From Olivibacter sp036959255 (GTDB lineage: Bacteria; Bacteroidota; Bacteroidia; Sphingobacteriales; Sphingobacteriaceae): 64,000 nt of DNA. The notes below the pieces were generated by a model. That model was not told the DNA's origin. It ran no database searches and saw only the letters and a program-made list of their open reading frames with translations. How positions within the stretch are numbered: position 1 is the stretch's first letter; every line of letters begins with the position of its first letter. The position numbers were made by a program, and so were the translations under genes. Of the stretch, positions 27,216 to 36,372 are shown piece after piece. The stretch is taken from the NCBI RefSeq assembly GCF_036959255.1, contig NZ_JAWMTI010000010.1:157349-221348 (forward strand), in the 5' to 3' direction.

Positions 27216-27223
27216 CAAAAATA
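27216..27223 (-). promoter_or_regulatory. Candidate -7 element upstream of the Mo-hydroxylase/Moco operon
   Basis: The minus strand reads TATTTTTG, matching TAnnTTTG, about 88 bases before the start of the IorA-type gene. No clear TTG lies at the -33 spacing. The remaining gap between 27129 and 27313 shows nothing else that I can interpret. Confidence 0.3.
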
Positions 27224-27313
27224 TCTTTTTTTAGCTTAAATTCCTATTGCCGGCCAAGAATGTTACATAAGTGGCAATTGAATACAATAAATAAGTCTCA
27301 AATACCCGATCCT

Positions 27314-28561
27314 TTATATTTTGAATCTTTTATAATAGAGCTTACTTAATTCAATCAGTAAAGCAGGCAGGATTTCTTTACCAACTTGCTTTGCGTAACT
27401 GTAATAAACGGTATTATTCGGATTAAATTCTTTGGCATACAACACATTGTACCCTGCCAGATGGTGACTACTTAAGATATTGTCTTTTTGTATGACAATG
27501 CTGGTAAACCACCGCTTATCTTCAGCCGTATCAATTGTGAACGTAAGACCATGCGTGCAAATATCTTGTTGATCCAATTCCTGAACCAGGTACCTTTTTA
27601 AAAGTAAGGCCTCGTCATCCAATACGGGAATATGCCAATTAAGCTCTAAACTGGAATGTCTCATATTAATTCCCATTTGGCCCATCAACTTTTCCCATTT
27701 TAATTGCTGTGTAGATTTTATCCCTTTAATCACAAAAGATTTCCAGGGACTGACGTAAATAAAGGGAATGTGGTTTTCAATGCATAAGGCACAGGATTTT
27801 TTTAAGAATTCAATATCAAACCTGTTATTGCGCCAATATAATCCCAGCCATAGATTATTTTCGTCAATATTATTAAGTCCCTCGTAATAAGGGAAAAAAG
27901 TATCCGGCAATTTTAATTCATCATTGCTTACAATGCTGTTCAGTTTTAGGTGCTCTGCCAGACCGACAATTAAATCTGCCAGCAATAATTTAGGATTCTT
28001 TTGCCATTTCCTTTCTATGAACTTACTAAGTTTCGGTAGGTCCAATGAATGAATTAGTGTTGGCCATTTCTCCAGCTCGTATTTGTTTTGTTCACTACGT
28101 AAATACAAATGCCAATAATCGCTATTTTCGGAAGCAACAAAATTCAAATGTCCGGTAAAGAGGGGAACCATCGCCTGTTTAGGGTCGGACAAGTTAATTT
28201 TTAATCGAGGTACAAAATTGAAACTCTGTAATACAGCACGGTATTTTTCGAGATCCAGCCAAGTTGTGCTCGTCGTTATATCCAAAGCAATGGCACTACT
28301 CACAATATTCTGAAAGGCATCTCGCTTTCCATATTCAAAGTCAATTTGATGCGCTGTTAAATGCTGTTCTATCAGAGGCAATCTGTTTTGTTCAACGGGA
28401 AACAGGATGTCTTCCCTTGACCCAAAATGGATAAAATCATTATTAGCCAACTCACTTGCACGAAGTGCATACATTAAATAAGCAGGGGTTATCATTCCCC
28501 CTTTTACAAATATTCGAACTAAATGTGCCCGATCATATGCGGATAATAACTCGTCGACCAT
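27314..28561 (-). CDS. Nitrite/sulfite-reductase-like half-domain protein without cluster ligands
   Basis: A 415-residue protein that I read as two ferredoxin-like half domains of the sulfite/nitrite reductase type. The first has KGGMITPAYL followed by HFGSREDILF (residues 20-55). The second has LWLGLYWRNNRFDIEFLKK followed by YVSPWKSFVIKGI (238-281). The four cysteines that bind 4Fe-4S and siroheme in NirB are absent; there are only three cysteines (C257, C260, C335). It is a clear paralogue of residues 1-415 of the protein at 42905, at the other end of the island, but lacks the rubredoxin. It lies nine bases behind the outer-membrane barrel gene. Its function is unknown. Confidence 0.75.
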   Translation of the reverse strand: MVDELLSAYDRAHLVRIFVKGGMITPAYLMYALRASELANNDFIHFGSREDILFPVEQNRLPLIEQHLTAHQIDFEYGKRDAFQNIVSSAIALDITTSTTWLDLEKYRAVLQSFNFVPRLKINLSDPKQAMVPLFTGHLNFVASENSDYWHLYLRSEQNKYELEKWPTLIHSLDLPKLSKFIERKWQKNPKLLLADLIVGLAEHLKLNSIVSNDELKLPDTFFPYYEGLNNIDENNLWLGLYWRNNRFDIEFLKKSCALCIENHIPFIYVSPWKSFVIKGIKSTQQLKWEKLMGQMGINMRHSSLELNWHIPVLDDEALLLKRYLVQELDQQDICTHGLTFTIDTAEDKRWFTSIVIQKDNILSSHHLAGYNVLYAKEFNPNNTVYYSYAKQVGKEILPALLIELSKLYYKRFKI

Positions 28562-28570
28562 GTGTTATCT

Positions 28571-29827
28571 TTAAGGATGTTCACTTTGAAAAAGTGTTGG
28601 TTTGAAGCTAAGCATTAACCAAGCCCAGGATGATTGTCCACTTTGATTTCCAGTTTGCTTAATAAGTGCCATACTCGATGTATAAAATAGATGTGAATAC
28701 CCGCCCTTTAAATTGACAGCTTCTGCCAGATTGTATGAAAAAGTCCAATCCAATTCGGTACCTAAATAGCGTGTCTCAGCAGTTCCTTCTTCATTCAATA
28801 TAGCCGCTGCAGCTGAAAAACGATGCCCGTCCACGGATAGCGTCCAATTTTTTTGGCTCCAGTTTATTTTCAAAAATAAATCATTTAAACCTTTATTTCC
28901 GTGCCCGTTACCAACATAAAAGTAATCCATATAACCATAAAATTTATGATGGGTACCGTAAAGAGGATCAAAAGCCTCATCCCTACTTGATCCTTGTTTA
29001 TCACCGCTAAGATAGTCGTTTCCAAGTTCAATTTTATAAGCGGGCCTTGGTGTAAAGGCAATTTGCAAAGAAGCTAAAAAAGCACGCTTCGCTCTACCAT
29101 TGCTATTGTTACCGGTTTGATAATACCCTTCTCCATAAAATGAGAAGGGAGGGAGCGCAGCCTGCGTGTAGAATCCGGCAGTTTGCATAAAATAACTCGT
29201 GTCAGGTGCATATTGCCTTCCTTCATTTAAAGCGATAAGGGAGGTGCTTAGCTGTTTGAAATCATGATGAAACCAAACAAATTGAAGCGATTTATAGTTA
29301 TTTAGACCTTGATAATACGTTTCGCTTAATTTCCGGGGCTCGGGCGTATTCGCATCTTGATTAAAGGCCAATCCTAGGTGGATACGATTTCTAGTCGCAT
29401 TATATTCATATTTAAACAAATCATGGCTCCTCCCTTGCTGCGCCCAATCAAGGTTCCCTAAGATACGCGCATTATCATAATCCAACTCCATTCGTCCAAC
29501 TAAAAAGCGATGTGATGCATTTAATTTAAACCCCGCCCATGCTTGTTGAAAATTTGTTAGTGATGCATCTGTTTTACCTGCCTGATCCGTATTACCCCAG
29601 ATGCGTATATCTTGTGGAACAAGCACTAAATCCATCTTCTCATTACGATAACTCAAGTAAATCCTGGACCGTTGCTCAATAAAAAAAGCGGGATTTTCGG
29701 ATTGAAGTAATGGTCTTTTAAAGCCATCTCGAAACTCTGCTCTCGGGCGAATTTCTGCGCTCAGTTTGGTTTGCGCTTGCGTTTCAAAAAGTAGAAATAG
29801 AAAAAGAATTAAAGAGAATATACGCAT
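28571..29827 (-). CDS. Alginate-export-type outer-membrane beta-barrel protein
   Basis: A 418-residue outer-membrane protein with a signal peptide ending ETQAQ and a run of about eighteen amphipathic strands. Early segments (LSAEIRPRAEFRDGFKRP, RSRIYLSYRNEKMDLVLVPQDIRIWGN) match the alginate export (AlgE-like) porin fold. The gene lies inside the nitrate island, 56 bases behind the response regulator gene, and two TAC-N7-TAC elements precede it. A role in passing nitrate, nitrite or another anion through the outer membrane is a reasonable inference, not shown by the sequence. True alginate export is unlikely because no alginate genes are nearby. Confidence 0.8.
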   Translation of the reverse strand: MRIFSLILFLFLLFETQAQTKLSAEIRPRAEFRDGFKRPLLQSENPAFFIEQRSRIYLSYRNEKMDLVLVPQDIRIWGNTDQAGKTDASLTNFQQAWAGFKLNASHRFLVGRMELDYDNARILGNLDWAQQGRSHDLFKYEYNATRNRIHLGLAFNQDANTPEPRKLSETYYQGLNNYKSLQFVWFHHDFKQLSTSLIALNEGRQYAPDTSYFMQTAGFYTQAALPPFSFYGEGYYQTGNNSNGRAKRAFLASLQIAFTPRPAYKIELGNDYLSGDKQGSSRDEAFDPLYGTHHKFYGYMDYFYVGNGHGNKGLNDLFLKINWSQKNWTLSVDGHRFSAAAAILNEEGTAETRYLGTELDWTFSYNLAEAVNLKGGYSHLFYTSSMALIKQTGNQSGQSSWAWLMLSFKPTLFQSEHP

Positions 29828-29843
29828 ATTTATTTCATTTTAC

Positions 29844-29858
29844 ACGTAAATAAACGTA
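29844..29858 (-). promoter_or_regulatory. TAC-N7-TAC element before the outer-membrane barrel gene
   Basis: Read on the minus strand this is TACGTTTATTTACGT, two TACG half-elements exactly ten bases apart. It lies 17-31 bases before the start at 29827. It resembles the 15-bp element seen before nirB and the nitrate transporter gene. Confidence 0.4.
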
Positions 29859-29875
29859 TAAAATGAAATAAAAAC

Positions 29876-29890
29876 AAGTAAAATTACGTA
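29876..29890 (-). promoter_or_regulatory. Copy of the 15-bp nitrate-island element
   Basis: The minus strand reads TACGTAATTTTACTT, differing at one position from the copy at 36373. It lies about 50-63 bases upstream of the outer-membrane barrel gene and overlaps the stop codon of the response regulator gene. This position suits an activator site for the barrel gene. Confidence 0.5.
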
Positions 29891-30564
29891 TTTTGCAATA
29901 AATTTTCTCGCATTGCTTTGTTAATCATGTCAACGGCGTTGTTGACCCCTAACTTTTTCATGATATTAAAACGGTGTGTTTCGATCGTTCGTATACTTTT
30001 TTCCAGAACGTCTGCAATCTCTTTGTTATGCTTGCCATTGATAACCAGACCAAGTATCTGCTTTTCTCGTTTAGACAATCCATAAACATCGGTACCGCCG
30101 CTGTCCACGATTTCATTCACGCGCACGCCATTTGCTCCCTTTCCTAGCAGCTGCTTCGCTAATATATTCGATACCGCACCGCTATAATATCGAATCCCAT
30201 TGTTTATTTGTTTCAATGCTTTTATAAACTCGACTCTATCTGTATCTTTAAGTAGATAGCCCCAGGCACCAACTCGTAAAGATTCAAGCACATAGTCTTC
30301 AGTATCATGCATTGACAACATAACGACCTTCGTATTTTCATTTTTTTTCCTAATGGTTTCACAAGCCTCTAGACCATTCATTTCAGGCATACGAATATCC
30401 ATGATCGTCAAATCGGGTTGAAGCTCATGAACACGTTGAACTGCCTGCACACCATTATCTGCTTCACCCACGACTATGATGTCCTCATCCGCTTCTAACA
30501 TTGCTTTGATACCATTACGCACTAAAATATGATCGTCTGCCAAAAGCACAGTAATTTTACTCAT
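29884..30564 (-). CDS. NarL/FixJ-family response regulator
   Basis: A 226-residue response regulator. The receiver domain has the acidic pair in LLADDH, the phosphorylation site Asp56 in IMDIRMPE, and the LLKD lysine. The C-terminal LuxR-type helix-turn-helix carries LSKREKQILGLV, NKEIADVL and IETHRFNIMKKL. Its start overlaps the stop of the sensor kinase gene (ATGA). With a NarX-like sensor and nitrate genes on both sides, it is the obvious candidate regulator of the island. NarL-type proteins often bind TAC-containing heptamers, and such repeats occur in front of the island's transcription units. Confidence 0.93.
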   Translation of the reverse strand: MSKITVLLADDHILVRNGIKAMLEADEDIIVVGEADNGVQAVQRVHELQPDLTIMDIRMPEMNGLEACETIRKKNENTKVVMLSMHDTEDYVLESLRVGAWGYLLKDTDRVEFIKALKQINNGIRYYSGAVSNILAKQLLGKGANGVRVNEIVDSGGTDVYGLSKREKQILGLVINGKHNKEIADVLEKSIRTIETHRFNIMKKLGVNNAVDMINKAMRENLLQNT

Positions 30565-32393
30565 ATGGTTATATTCCCTGGTTTACTTTTCAAAGGTACA
30601 AAAAGCTTTATAATTGTCCCTAACCCAGGTTTTGATTCAATGAGTAACTTGCCATTAATATAGGTGGCGCGCTCCTGCATATTTAAAAAACCATGTCCAT
30701 AATCAGCATGGAATAGATCCGTAGATTTACTCTCAAAACCTACCCCTGCGTCTTCTACGGTAAGGATAAGCTCATCAATGCGATGTTCTAAAGAAACGGC
30801 CACTGTTGGCGAGTGGGCATACTTGATGGCGTTATTTACCGCTTCTTGTACAATTCTGTAAATGTTATTCTCTACTTTGGGTGGCAGTCTTTGTTGAAAA
30901 TCAGTCACATTCTCAAAAATAAGTCGATTATCACTTAGTTTATCGATTTCCTGAACCAGATTTTTTAAACCGGCGACCAAACCATAATCACTTAATACAG
31001 GTGGTTTCAAATTGAAGGTAACAATACGTACCTCTTGAATAATATCTTTGATAAGCTTATTTAACTCATTTAATTTTCGTTCGGCTTCTTTTATTCGGGA
31101 AAGATCAATAGAGGCTGTTTGAAATTTTAGCGAGGTAAGCATCTGTCCAATACCGTCGTGTATATTCATAGCGATACGTTTTCGCTCTTCTTCCTGCCCC
31201 TCTAGAACGAGAATAGATCTGAATTTTTGTTCGTTAACTTTACGTTCTATTTCAGCTCTGTCTTTTTTATACATATCTTGTTCCGCCAATCGTCTTGGTG
31301 TCAAATCAGCAGCGAAAACCTGTAAAATATCTATTTCATTTTCTTGATTATATATGGGTACAATGTGCACATCCATATGCCTTTTTTCACCATATTTATC
31401 GCTATAGGCTAACTCTTTACGCCAATTTTTTAAATTCGACACCACATCAATCAATTGCTCATTGAAGTCATCGGCCGCTTCCCCCGTCAAGCCGAACAAA
31501 TTAGCGATGGTGTTCTGCTTCAGATCTTCAAGATTGAAATTGCGTAAATAATGCTCGCTTATATAGTAGAGATTTCCACCTTTATCTGATTTAGCAATTA
31601 ACCGAGGCGGCGCTACCGGTAACGTAATACCAGATATACGTTCATAAGACTCCTCTAGAGACGAGTAAAGCGCACCTATTTCCTTGCTCATTTGTTGGGC
31701 ATCGCGCTCTGATTTGATTAGTTTGACCAGCGTTTCATTGACTCGTCGCGTTGTGGGTATAAAAATTAATAAAATCTCCAATAGAATGATGAACAAAGAA
31801 GTACCGAAGAGCACATATTCTGTACGCTTCAACCTCACAATCTTTCCTGCAGCGAGTTTTTCAAAGCGATACACAATCGAATCCATATGCTGAAGAAAAG
31901 TAGGTTCATGTCTCAAAACGGTTTGAATATCGTTTTGAAGCAACGGATAGCTTTCCTTATGCTTTGTTTTTAGTTGTAAGCAGATACGCGTACTTGCAAA
32001 ATAGATACTATCAAAAATAGGTTGATTTTCGAAAAAGAGTTTATTAATATCTTTACTCTCGCTGATCGGTATAGCCAATGCTTCATTACCGTAACGTAAA
32101 TTCGTATTATTTTTTGCCCACTCGCCATTCGCGGAAGCTAATTCGTCCAAAAGGTTGAGCCGCTCCTTTGAACCAGACACTGTATTTATTTGCAACGCCA
32201 GTTTACTTATTTTTTGACTCAACATACGTTGCCTGCCAGCCATATTGACAACGTGCGCATCGCTTTCTTGCTCCCGCAGATGTCGTTGCACTAGAAATTG
32301 CCCGATGATAATGCTGAGGGCAATAATACTAAGGGCAAGTAGATAATAAGCTCTTAGTCTGTTAAACTGAGTATACTGAGTATGTATTCGCAC
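30561..32393 (-). CDS. NarX-like sensor histidine kinase (PilJ/NarX N-terminal, PAS, HisKA_3)
   Basis: The 610-residue kinase has a membrane helix at about 15-33, then a periplasmic PilJ/NarX-type domain whose GRQRMLSQKISKLAL segment follows the helix. A second membrane helix lies near 195-215. The cytoplasmic part has a PAS domain (about 265-370) and a HisKA_3 dimerisation segment with ERKRIAMNIHDGIGQ near residue 410. The HATPase ends in DAGVGF and GHGFLNMQERA. In NarX the equivalent periplasmic region binds nitrate or nitrite, so nitrate sensing is likely. The start is a GTG at 32393. It is translationally coupled to the regulator. Confidence 0.9.
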   Translation of the reverse strand: MRIHTQYTQFNRLRAYYLLALSIIALSIIIGQFLVQRHLREQESDAHVVNMAGRQRMLSQKISKLALQINTVSGSKERLNLLDELASANGEWAKNNTNLRYGNEALAIPISESKDINKLFFENQPIFDSIYFASTRICLQLKTKHKESYPLLQNDIQTVLRHEPTFLQHMDSIVYRFEKLAAGKIVRLKRTEYVLFGTSLFIILLEILLIFIPTTRRVNETLVKLIKSERDAQQMSKEIGALYSSLEESYERISGITLPVAPPRLIAKSDKGGNLYYISEHYLRNFNLEDLKQNTIANLFGLTGEAADDFNEQLIDVVSNLKNWRKELAYSDKYGEKRHMDVHIVPIYNQENEIDILQVFAADLTPRRLAEQDMYKKDRAEIERKVNEQKFRSILVLEGQEEERKRIAMNIHDGIGQMLTSLKFQTASIDLSRIKEAERKLNELNKLIKDIIQEVRIVTFNLKPPVLSDYGLVAGLKNLVQEIDKLSDNRLIFENVTDFQQRLPPKVENNIYRIVQEAVNNAIKYAHSPTVAVSLEHRIDELILTVEDAGVGFESKSTDLFHADYGHGFLNMQERATYINGKLLIESKPGLGTIIKLFVPLKSKPGNITI

Positions 32394-32419
32394 AGTGTTT
32401 GGCGTCCATTTATATTACC

Positions 32420-32427
32420 CAAAGCTA
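32420..32427 (-). promoter_or_regulatory. Candidate -7 element for the two-component system
   Basis: The minus strand reads TAGCTTTG, an exact TAnnTTTG match, 27 bases before the GTG start of the sensor kinase. A -33 TTG is not evident. The 70-base gap behind the nitrite channel gene is long enough for a separate promoter. Confidence 0.4.
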
Positions 32428-32463
32428 CGAATATTGCTTTTATTATCGGGTACGGTTCCACGT

Positions 32464-33333
32464 TTATGAGAACTGTTCTTCTTTTACATCTATTGACACC
32501 TGTTTCGTTGGGATCGGATATCCTTTTTCAATACGACTGATCTTTTTCGTTTTTTTATAGAATGAATAATAAAGAGGCATGGCCGTAAACAGGATACCTC
32601 CCACCAAATTTCCGAGTGTAACGGGCAGTTGATTACATAACCACCAATCTGCAAAGGACACGTTAGCACCAAGCATCATACCGGCGGGAATCAAGAACAT
32701 ATTGACAACCGCATGTTCAAAACCTTGTCCGAAGAAGATAAAAATCGGTAGCCAAGACGCGAGGATCTTTCCGGTAGAGGACGTTGAGCTCATGCCCAAC
32801 ACAACACCCGTTGTAACCATCCAATTACAAAGAATACCTTTGGTAAATGCGCTGAGGAGACCATCAAAACCATAAGAAGCATATCCCAAGGTTTTGGCTT
32901 CCGCAATCTTTACGATGAGCAATGCGATCGCATTTTTCTCCTCATGACCAAACTGAGTCGTTGATACGCAGAATAAGGAAGCATAGAGAATCCCTCCTAT
33001 CAAGTTGCCCAGAAAAACCAGCAGTAAATTTTTTGATAACGATCGTGCGTCAACCTGTTTGTCTAAATACAACATCGGCAACACGGCAAAGCTACCCGTA
33101 ACAAGTTCCAAACCCAACAAAACAACGATAATAAAACAGGCGGGAAATAATGCTGCACCAATTATAGCTAATCCTGTTTGCACCGTGGCGGTTAGCGCCA
33201 ACGTTGTTCCAAAGCCTAAGATAGCACCTGACAGTATCCCTCTAATCAGTAAATCGGTATTCGTCAATGCCATTTTATCGACACCTGCCTGCACCATGTT
33301 TGCAGCAATCTGTGAAGGTTTATTATAATCCAT
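32464..33333 (-). CDS. Formate/nitrite transporter (FocA/NirC family)
   Basis: A 289-residue FNT channel with six hydrophobic helices. Family segments include KPSQIAANMVQAG near the N-terminus, GLELVTGSFAVLPM, NLIGGILYA, LCNWMVTTGVVLGM and GFEHAVVNMFLIPAGMM, the last containing the pore histidine. It lies 17 bases behind nirD in the nirB-nirD operon, so nitrite (or nitrate) transport across the inner membrane is the likely role. The C-terminal tail of about 35 residues is charged and cytoplasmic. Confidence 0.93.
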   Translation of the reverse strand: MDYNKPSQIAANMVQAGVDKMALTNTDLLIRGILSGAILGFGTTLALTATVQTGLAIIGAALFPACFIIVVLLGLELVTGSFAVLPMLYLDKQVDARSLSKNLLLVFLGNLIGGILYASLFCVSTTQFGHEEKNAIALLIVKIAEAKTLGYASYGFDGLLSAFTKGILCNWMVTTGVVLGMSSTSSTGKILASWLPIFIFFGQGFEHAVVNMFLIPAGMMLGANVSFADWWLCNQLPVTLGNLVGGILFTAMPLYYSFYKKTKKISRIEKGYPIPTKQVSIDVKEEQFS

Positions 33334-33350
33334 AAATTGATTTTATGTCT

Positions 33351-33767
33351 TTATACAACTAAATCCTGTGGAGTAATATCTTCTATGTGCTCCATTAATC
33401 CTACGTACACCTCTCCATCGATCTCTTTAACGGGAAAAGTGGTTATACGACATTCATCACCATTAAGGCATTCACCCGTTTTCAACGAAAATGTTTTCTT
33501 ATGGAAAGGACAGGCCACTTTAGGCTCTCCTTGTTGCGAGCCAATCATACCTCTTGATAGAATCATTTGCATTTTATGTGGACAAAGATTTTGACATGCA
33601 AACCATTCGTTTCGATTGGTGAAATTAAATACCGCTATCTGAAGTTCTCTGTGTTTAAAGCACAATCCGCCATCTTCCGGAAACTCCTCGGCAGTTCCAA
33701 CCTTTATCCAATTGTCTACATTTTGTTCGTCCAAAGGTTTATAATTCGAATAATCAATCTTTTGCAT
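33351..33767 (-). CDS. nirD: Nitrite reductase small subunit NirD (Rieske type)
   Basis: A 138-residue Rieske-fold protein. It keeps a full [2Fe-2S] ligand set, C62-P-H64 and C86-P-F-H89, unlike the enterobacterial NirD whose ligands are lost. It partners with NirB in NAD(P)H-dependent reduction of nitrite to ammonium. It lies 17 bases after nirB and 17 before the channel gene, so the three form one operon. Confidence 0.93.
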   Translation of the reverse strand: MQKIDYSNYKPLDEQNVDNWIKVGTAEEFPEDGGLCFKHRELQIAVFNFTNRNEWFACQNLCPHKMQMILSRGMIGSQQGEPKVACPFHKKTFSLKTGECLNGDECRITTFPVKEIDGEVYVGLMEHIEDITPQDLVV

Positions 33768-33784
33768 TCTTATTCATTTAAAAA

Positions 33785-36286
33785 TTACACAATAACATTC
33801 CAGTTAGCAGGCGTCTTTTGTCCGCGAAGCTCTTCAAATTGTATATAAGGATCTCCCTCATCGCTGTTAGCAAAATGCTTGAATCTCTTCCTTACCGATT
33901 CGTCTTCAATGGCATGTTTCCATTCACATTCGTAATTTACTATTAAGCTTTCCATTTCAGCCTCCAATTCAGCACCTATGCCCAACGCATCGTTCACGAC
34001 CACCTCATACAAATAGGATAATCCACCTTCCAGCTTGTTCAACCAGGTAGCTGTCCGTGTAAGTGGTTCAGCTGTTTTGATATAGTACATCAGAAAACGG
34101 TCTAGATAACGTATACAACTTTCTTTGTCTATATCGCCAATCAACAACTGTGCATGTTGCGGCCTTGCCCCACCATTGCCACATACATATAGGTTCCACC
34201 CCTTTTCCGTTGCAATAATTCCAAAATCTTTAGATTGAGCTTCTGCACATTCTCGAATACAACCCGAAACAGCACCTTTTAGCTTGTGAGGTGCCCGCAA
34301 ACCTTTATAACGATTTTCAATTTCTATAGCAAAGCCAACAGAATCTTGCACACCGAATCGGCACCAGGTTGAGCCCACGCAGCTTTTTATCGTTCGAAGC
34401 GATTTTCCATAAGCATGCCCACTTTCGAAACCTGCAGCAATAAGCTCTTCCCAAATGGCAGGGAGCTCATGCAATTGGGCACCAAATAAATCGATGCGTT
34501 GTCCTCCCGTAATTTTGGTATAAAGCTTGTATTTTTTTGCTACCTGGGCAATCACCAACAATTTGTCGGGCGTAATCTCACCGGCAGGTATTCTAGGCAC
34601 TACCGAATACGATCCCCCCTTTTGAATATTTGCCAGGAAACGATCATTTGTATCTTGTATAGTACTTTGTTTAAGAATGGCCTCATTCCATATACTGGCG
34701 AGCAATGAGGCCACTGCCGGCTTGCAAACCTCACATCCATCCCCTTCCCCATAGCGTCCTAAAAGCTCACTATAACTCTTTATATTTTGAATTTTAATTA
34801 GGTCGTATAATTCTTGTCTAGTATAAGCAAAATGCTCGCATAATGTCTTTTTTACAACCTTACCCGCTGATTCTAAAACAGATTTTAAAAGATCAGCTAC
34901 CAATGGTGTACATCCACCGCATCCCGTACAAGCTTTTGTCACTTTCTTTATCCCCGACAAGTCCGTCAACTCTCCTTCTGCAATTGCCAAACAGATATCT
35001 CCTTTCGTTATCCCCTCACAAGAACAAATCTGAGCCGTATCAGGCAAAGCATCAACGCCCTGTCCGCCTCGCTGACCGACACTACGGCTTCCCAGAATTA
35101 AGTCGGCAGGATCTTCGGGCAGTGCCAAAGCATTTTGTGTTATCTGCAAAAGCATATTGTAAGACTCCGCATCTCCTACCAAAATGCCCCCCTTTAAATA
35201 TTTACCGTCTCTCGTTATATTGATTCGCTTATAGATTCCTTTTGCTTTATTCTCATAAACGATAGGAACGCACTCCTCTTCAAGATCCAAGGCGTCTCCA
35301 AAACTCGCCACATCAACACCTATCAGCTTCAACTTAGTCGACATATCAAAGCCCGTAAACGATTTCCCATTGTCACCACATAACCTGGAGGCTACCACTT
35401 CAGCCATTTCATAACCTGGAGCTACTAAACCGTAAATCATATCGTTGTGCAATGCCACTTCACCGATCGCATAAATATCCGGAAAATTCGTCTGTAAGTG
35501 ATTATCCACTAAAATCCCACCTCTACTACCGATCTGTATCCCACTTTTCACTGCCAGCTCATCTCTTGGTCTTATCCCCGCTGAAATAACCAGCATATCA
35601 CAGTCCAATAGACCACCATCGGCAAAAGAAAGTCCTGAAATTCTTTCATTACCCAGAATTTCCTTCGTACTCTTTGAAGTATGTATATGCAAGCCAAGAG
35701 TTGACAATTTATTGCGTAATACATGAGACCCGCTTATATCTAACTGACGCGGCATCAAACGGTCTGCAAATTCAACAACATGAGTTTCTAACCCCATGTC
35801 CAGCAGGGCTTTCGCTGCTTCCAACCCCAGTAAACCGCCACCGATTACCACTGCCTTTTTCGCAGACTTGCCATAGGCTTCCATTTGCTGCAAATCTTCA
35901 ATAGTCCGATAGGCAAAAACTCCCGTTTTGTCCATTCCATGTAGAGGAGGCATAAATGGAGATGAACCTGTAGCCAATACGAGTTTATCATACGGTTCAA
36001 CTGTTCCTTTATGCGTGGTTATTCTTTTTTTTATGGGGTCGATTTCAGTCACCAGCTCTCCCGTTACTAATTTTATATGATGTTCGTGGTACCATTCCGC
36101 AGAAGCCAACAGTAAATCATCAGCAGATTTTCCTGAAAAATATTCACTCAAATGAACTCTATCGTACGCAGGTCGATGTTCTTCTCCATAAACAGTAATT
36201 TCAAAGTGATCATTATTGGGTTTTTTACGTATTTTTTCGCAAAATTTAAACCCAACCATGCCGTTTCCAACGATAATAATTTTCAT
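33785..36286 (-). CDS. nirB: Assimilatory nitrite reductase large subunit NirB
   Basis: The 833-residue enzyme reduces nitrite to ammonium with six electrons. Domains in order are FAD binding (IVGNGMVG, residues 5-12), NAD binding (VIGGGLLG, 147-154), a BFD-type [2Fe-2S] site (C421, C423, C453, C456), a second BFD-like region (C483, C518, C521), and the ferredoxin-like half domain with PAGEITPDKL and KITGGQRIDLFG. The siroheme/4Fe-4S ligands C636, C642, C676 and C680 follow. All catalytic motifs are intact. It is divergent from the SUMT-like gene across a 116-base AT-rich promoter region with two copies of the 15-bp element. Confidence 0.97.
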   Translation of the reverse strand: MKIIIVGNGMVGFKFCEKIRKKPNNDHFEITVYGEEHRPAYDRVHLSEYFSGKSADDLLLASAEWYHEHHIKLVTGELVTEIDPIKKRITTHKGTVEPYDKLVLATGSSPFMPPLHGMDKTGVFAYRTIEDLQQMEAYGKSAKKAVVIGGGLLGLEAAKALLDMGLETHVVEFADRLMPRQLDISGSHVLRNKLSTLGLHIHTSKSTKEILGNERISGLSFADGGLLDCDMLVISAGIRPRDELAVKSGIQIGSRGGILVDNHLQTNFPDIYAIGEVALHNDMIYGLVAPGYEMAEVVASRLCGDNGKSFTGFDMSTKLKLIGVDVASFGDALDLEEECVPIVYENKAKGIYKRINITRDGKYLKGGILVGDAESYNMLLQITQNALALPEDPADLILGSRSVGQRGGQGVDALPDTAQICSCEGITKGDICLAIAEGELTDLSGIKKVTKACTGCGGCTPLVADLLKSVLESAGKVVKKTLCEHFAYTRQELYDLIKIQNIKSYSELLGRYGEGDGCEVCKPAVASLLASIWNEAILKQSTIQDTNDRFLANIQKGGSYSVVPRIPAGEITPDKLLVIAQVAKKYKLYTKITGGQRIDLFGAQLHELPAIWEELIAAGFESGHAYGKSLRTIKSCVGSTWCRFGVQDSVGFAIEIENRYKGLRAPHKLKGAVSGCIRECAEAQSKDFGIIATEKGWNLYVCGNGGARPQHAQLLIGDIDKESCIRYLDRFLMYYIKTAEPLTRTATWLNKLEGGLSYLYEVVVNDALGIGAELEAEMESLIVNYECEWKHAIEDESVRKRFKHFANSDEGDPYIQFEELRGQKTPANWNVIV

Positions 36287-36298
36287 ATCAGAATTTTT

Positions 36299-36313
36299 TA
36301 CGTATAAAAACTT
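36299..36313 (+). promoter_or_regulatory. Variant copy of the 15-bp nitrate-island element near nirB
   Basis: The plus strand reads TACGTATAAAAACTT. It matches the copy at 36373 except that the central TTTT is AAAA. It lies 13-27 bases before the nirB start codon. Confidence 0.4.
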
Positions 36314-36323
36314 AATTTTTCTT

Positions 36324-36354
36324 CAAAAGAAGGAATATATTTTTAAAAAAACAA
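36324..36354 (-). promoter_or_regulatory. Candidate nirB promoter
   Basis: On the minus strand a TTG (36354-36352), a 20-base spacer and TTCTTTTG (36331-36324) follow the Bacteroidota pattern TTG-N20-TAnnTTTG with one mismatch. It places the 15-bp element at 36373-36387 around position -62, suitable for activation. Confidence 0.4.
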
Positions 36355-36372
36355 GCGTAACTCAAAATATTT

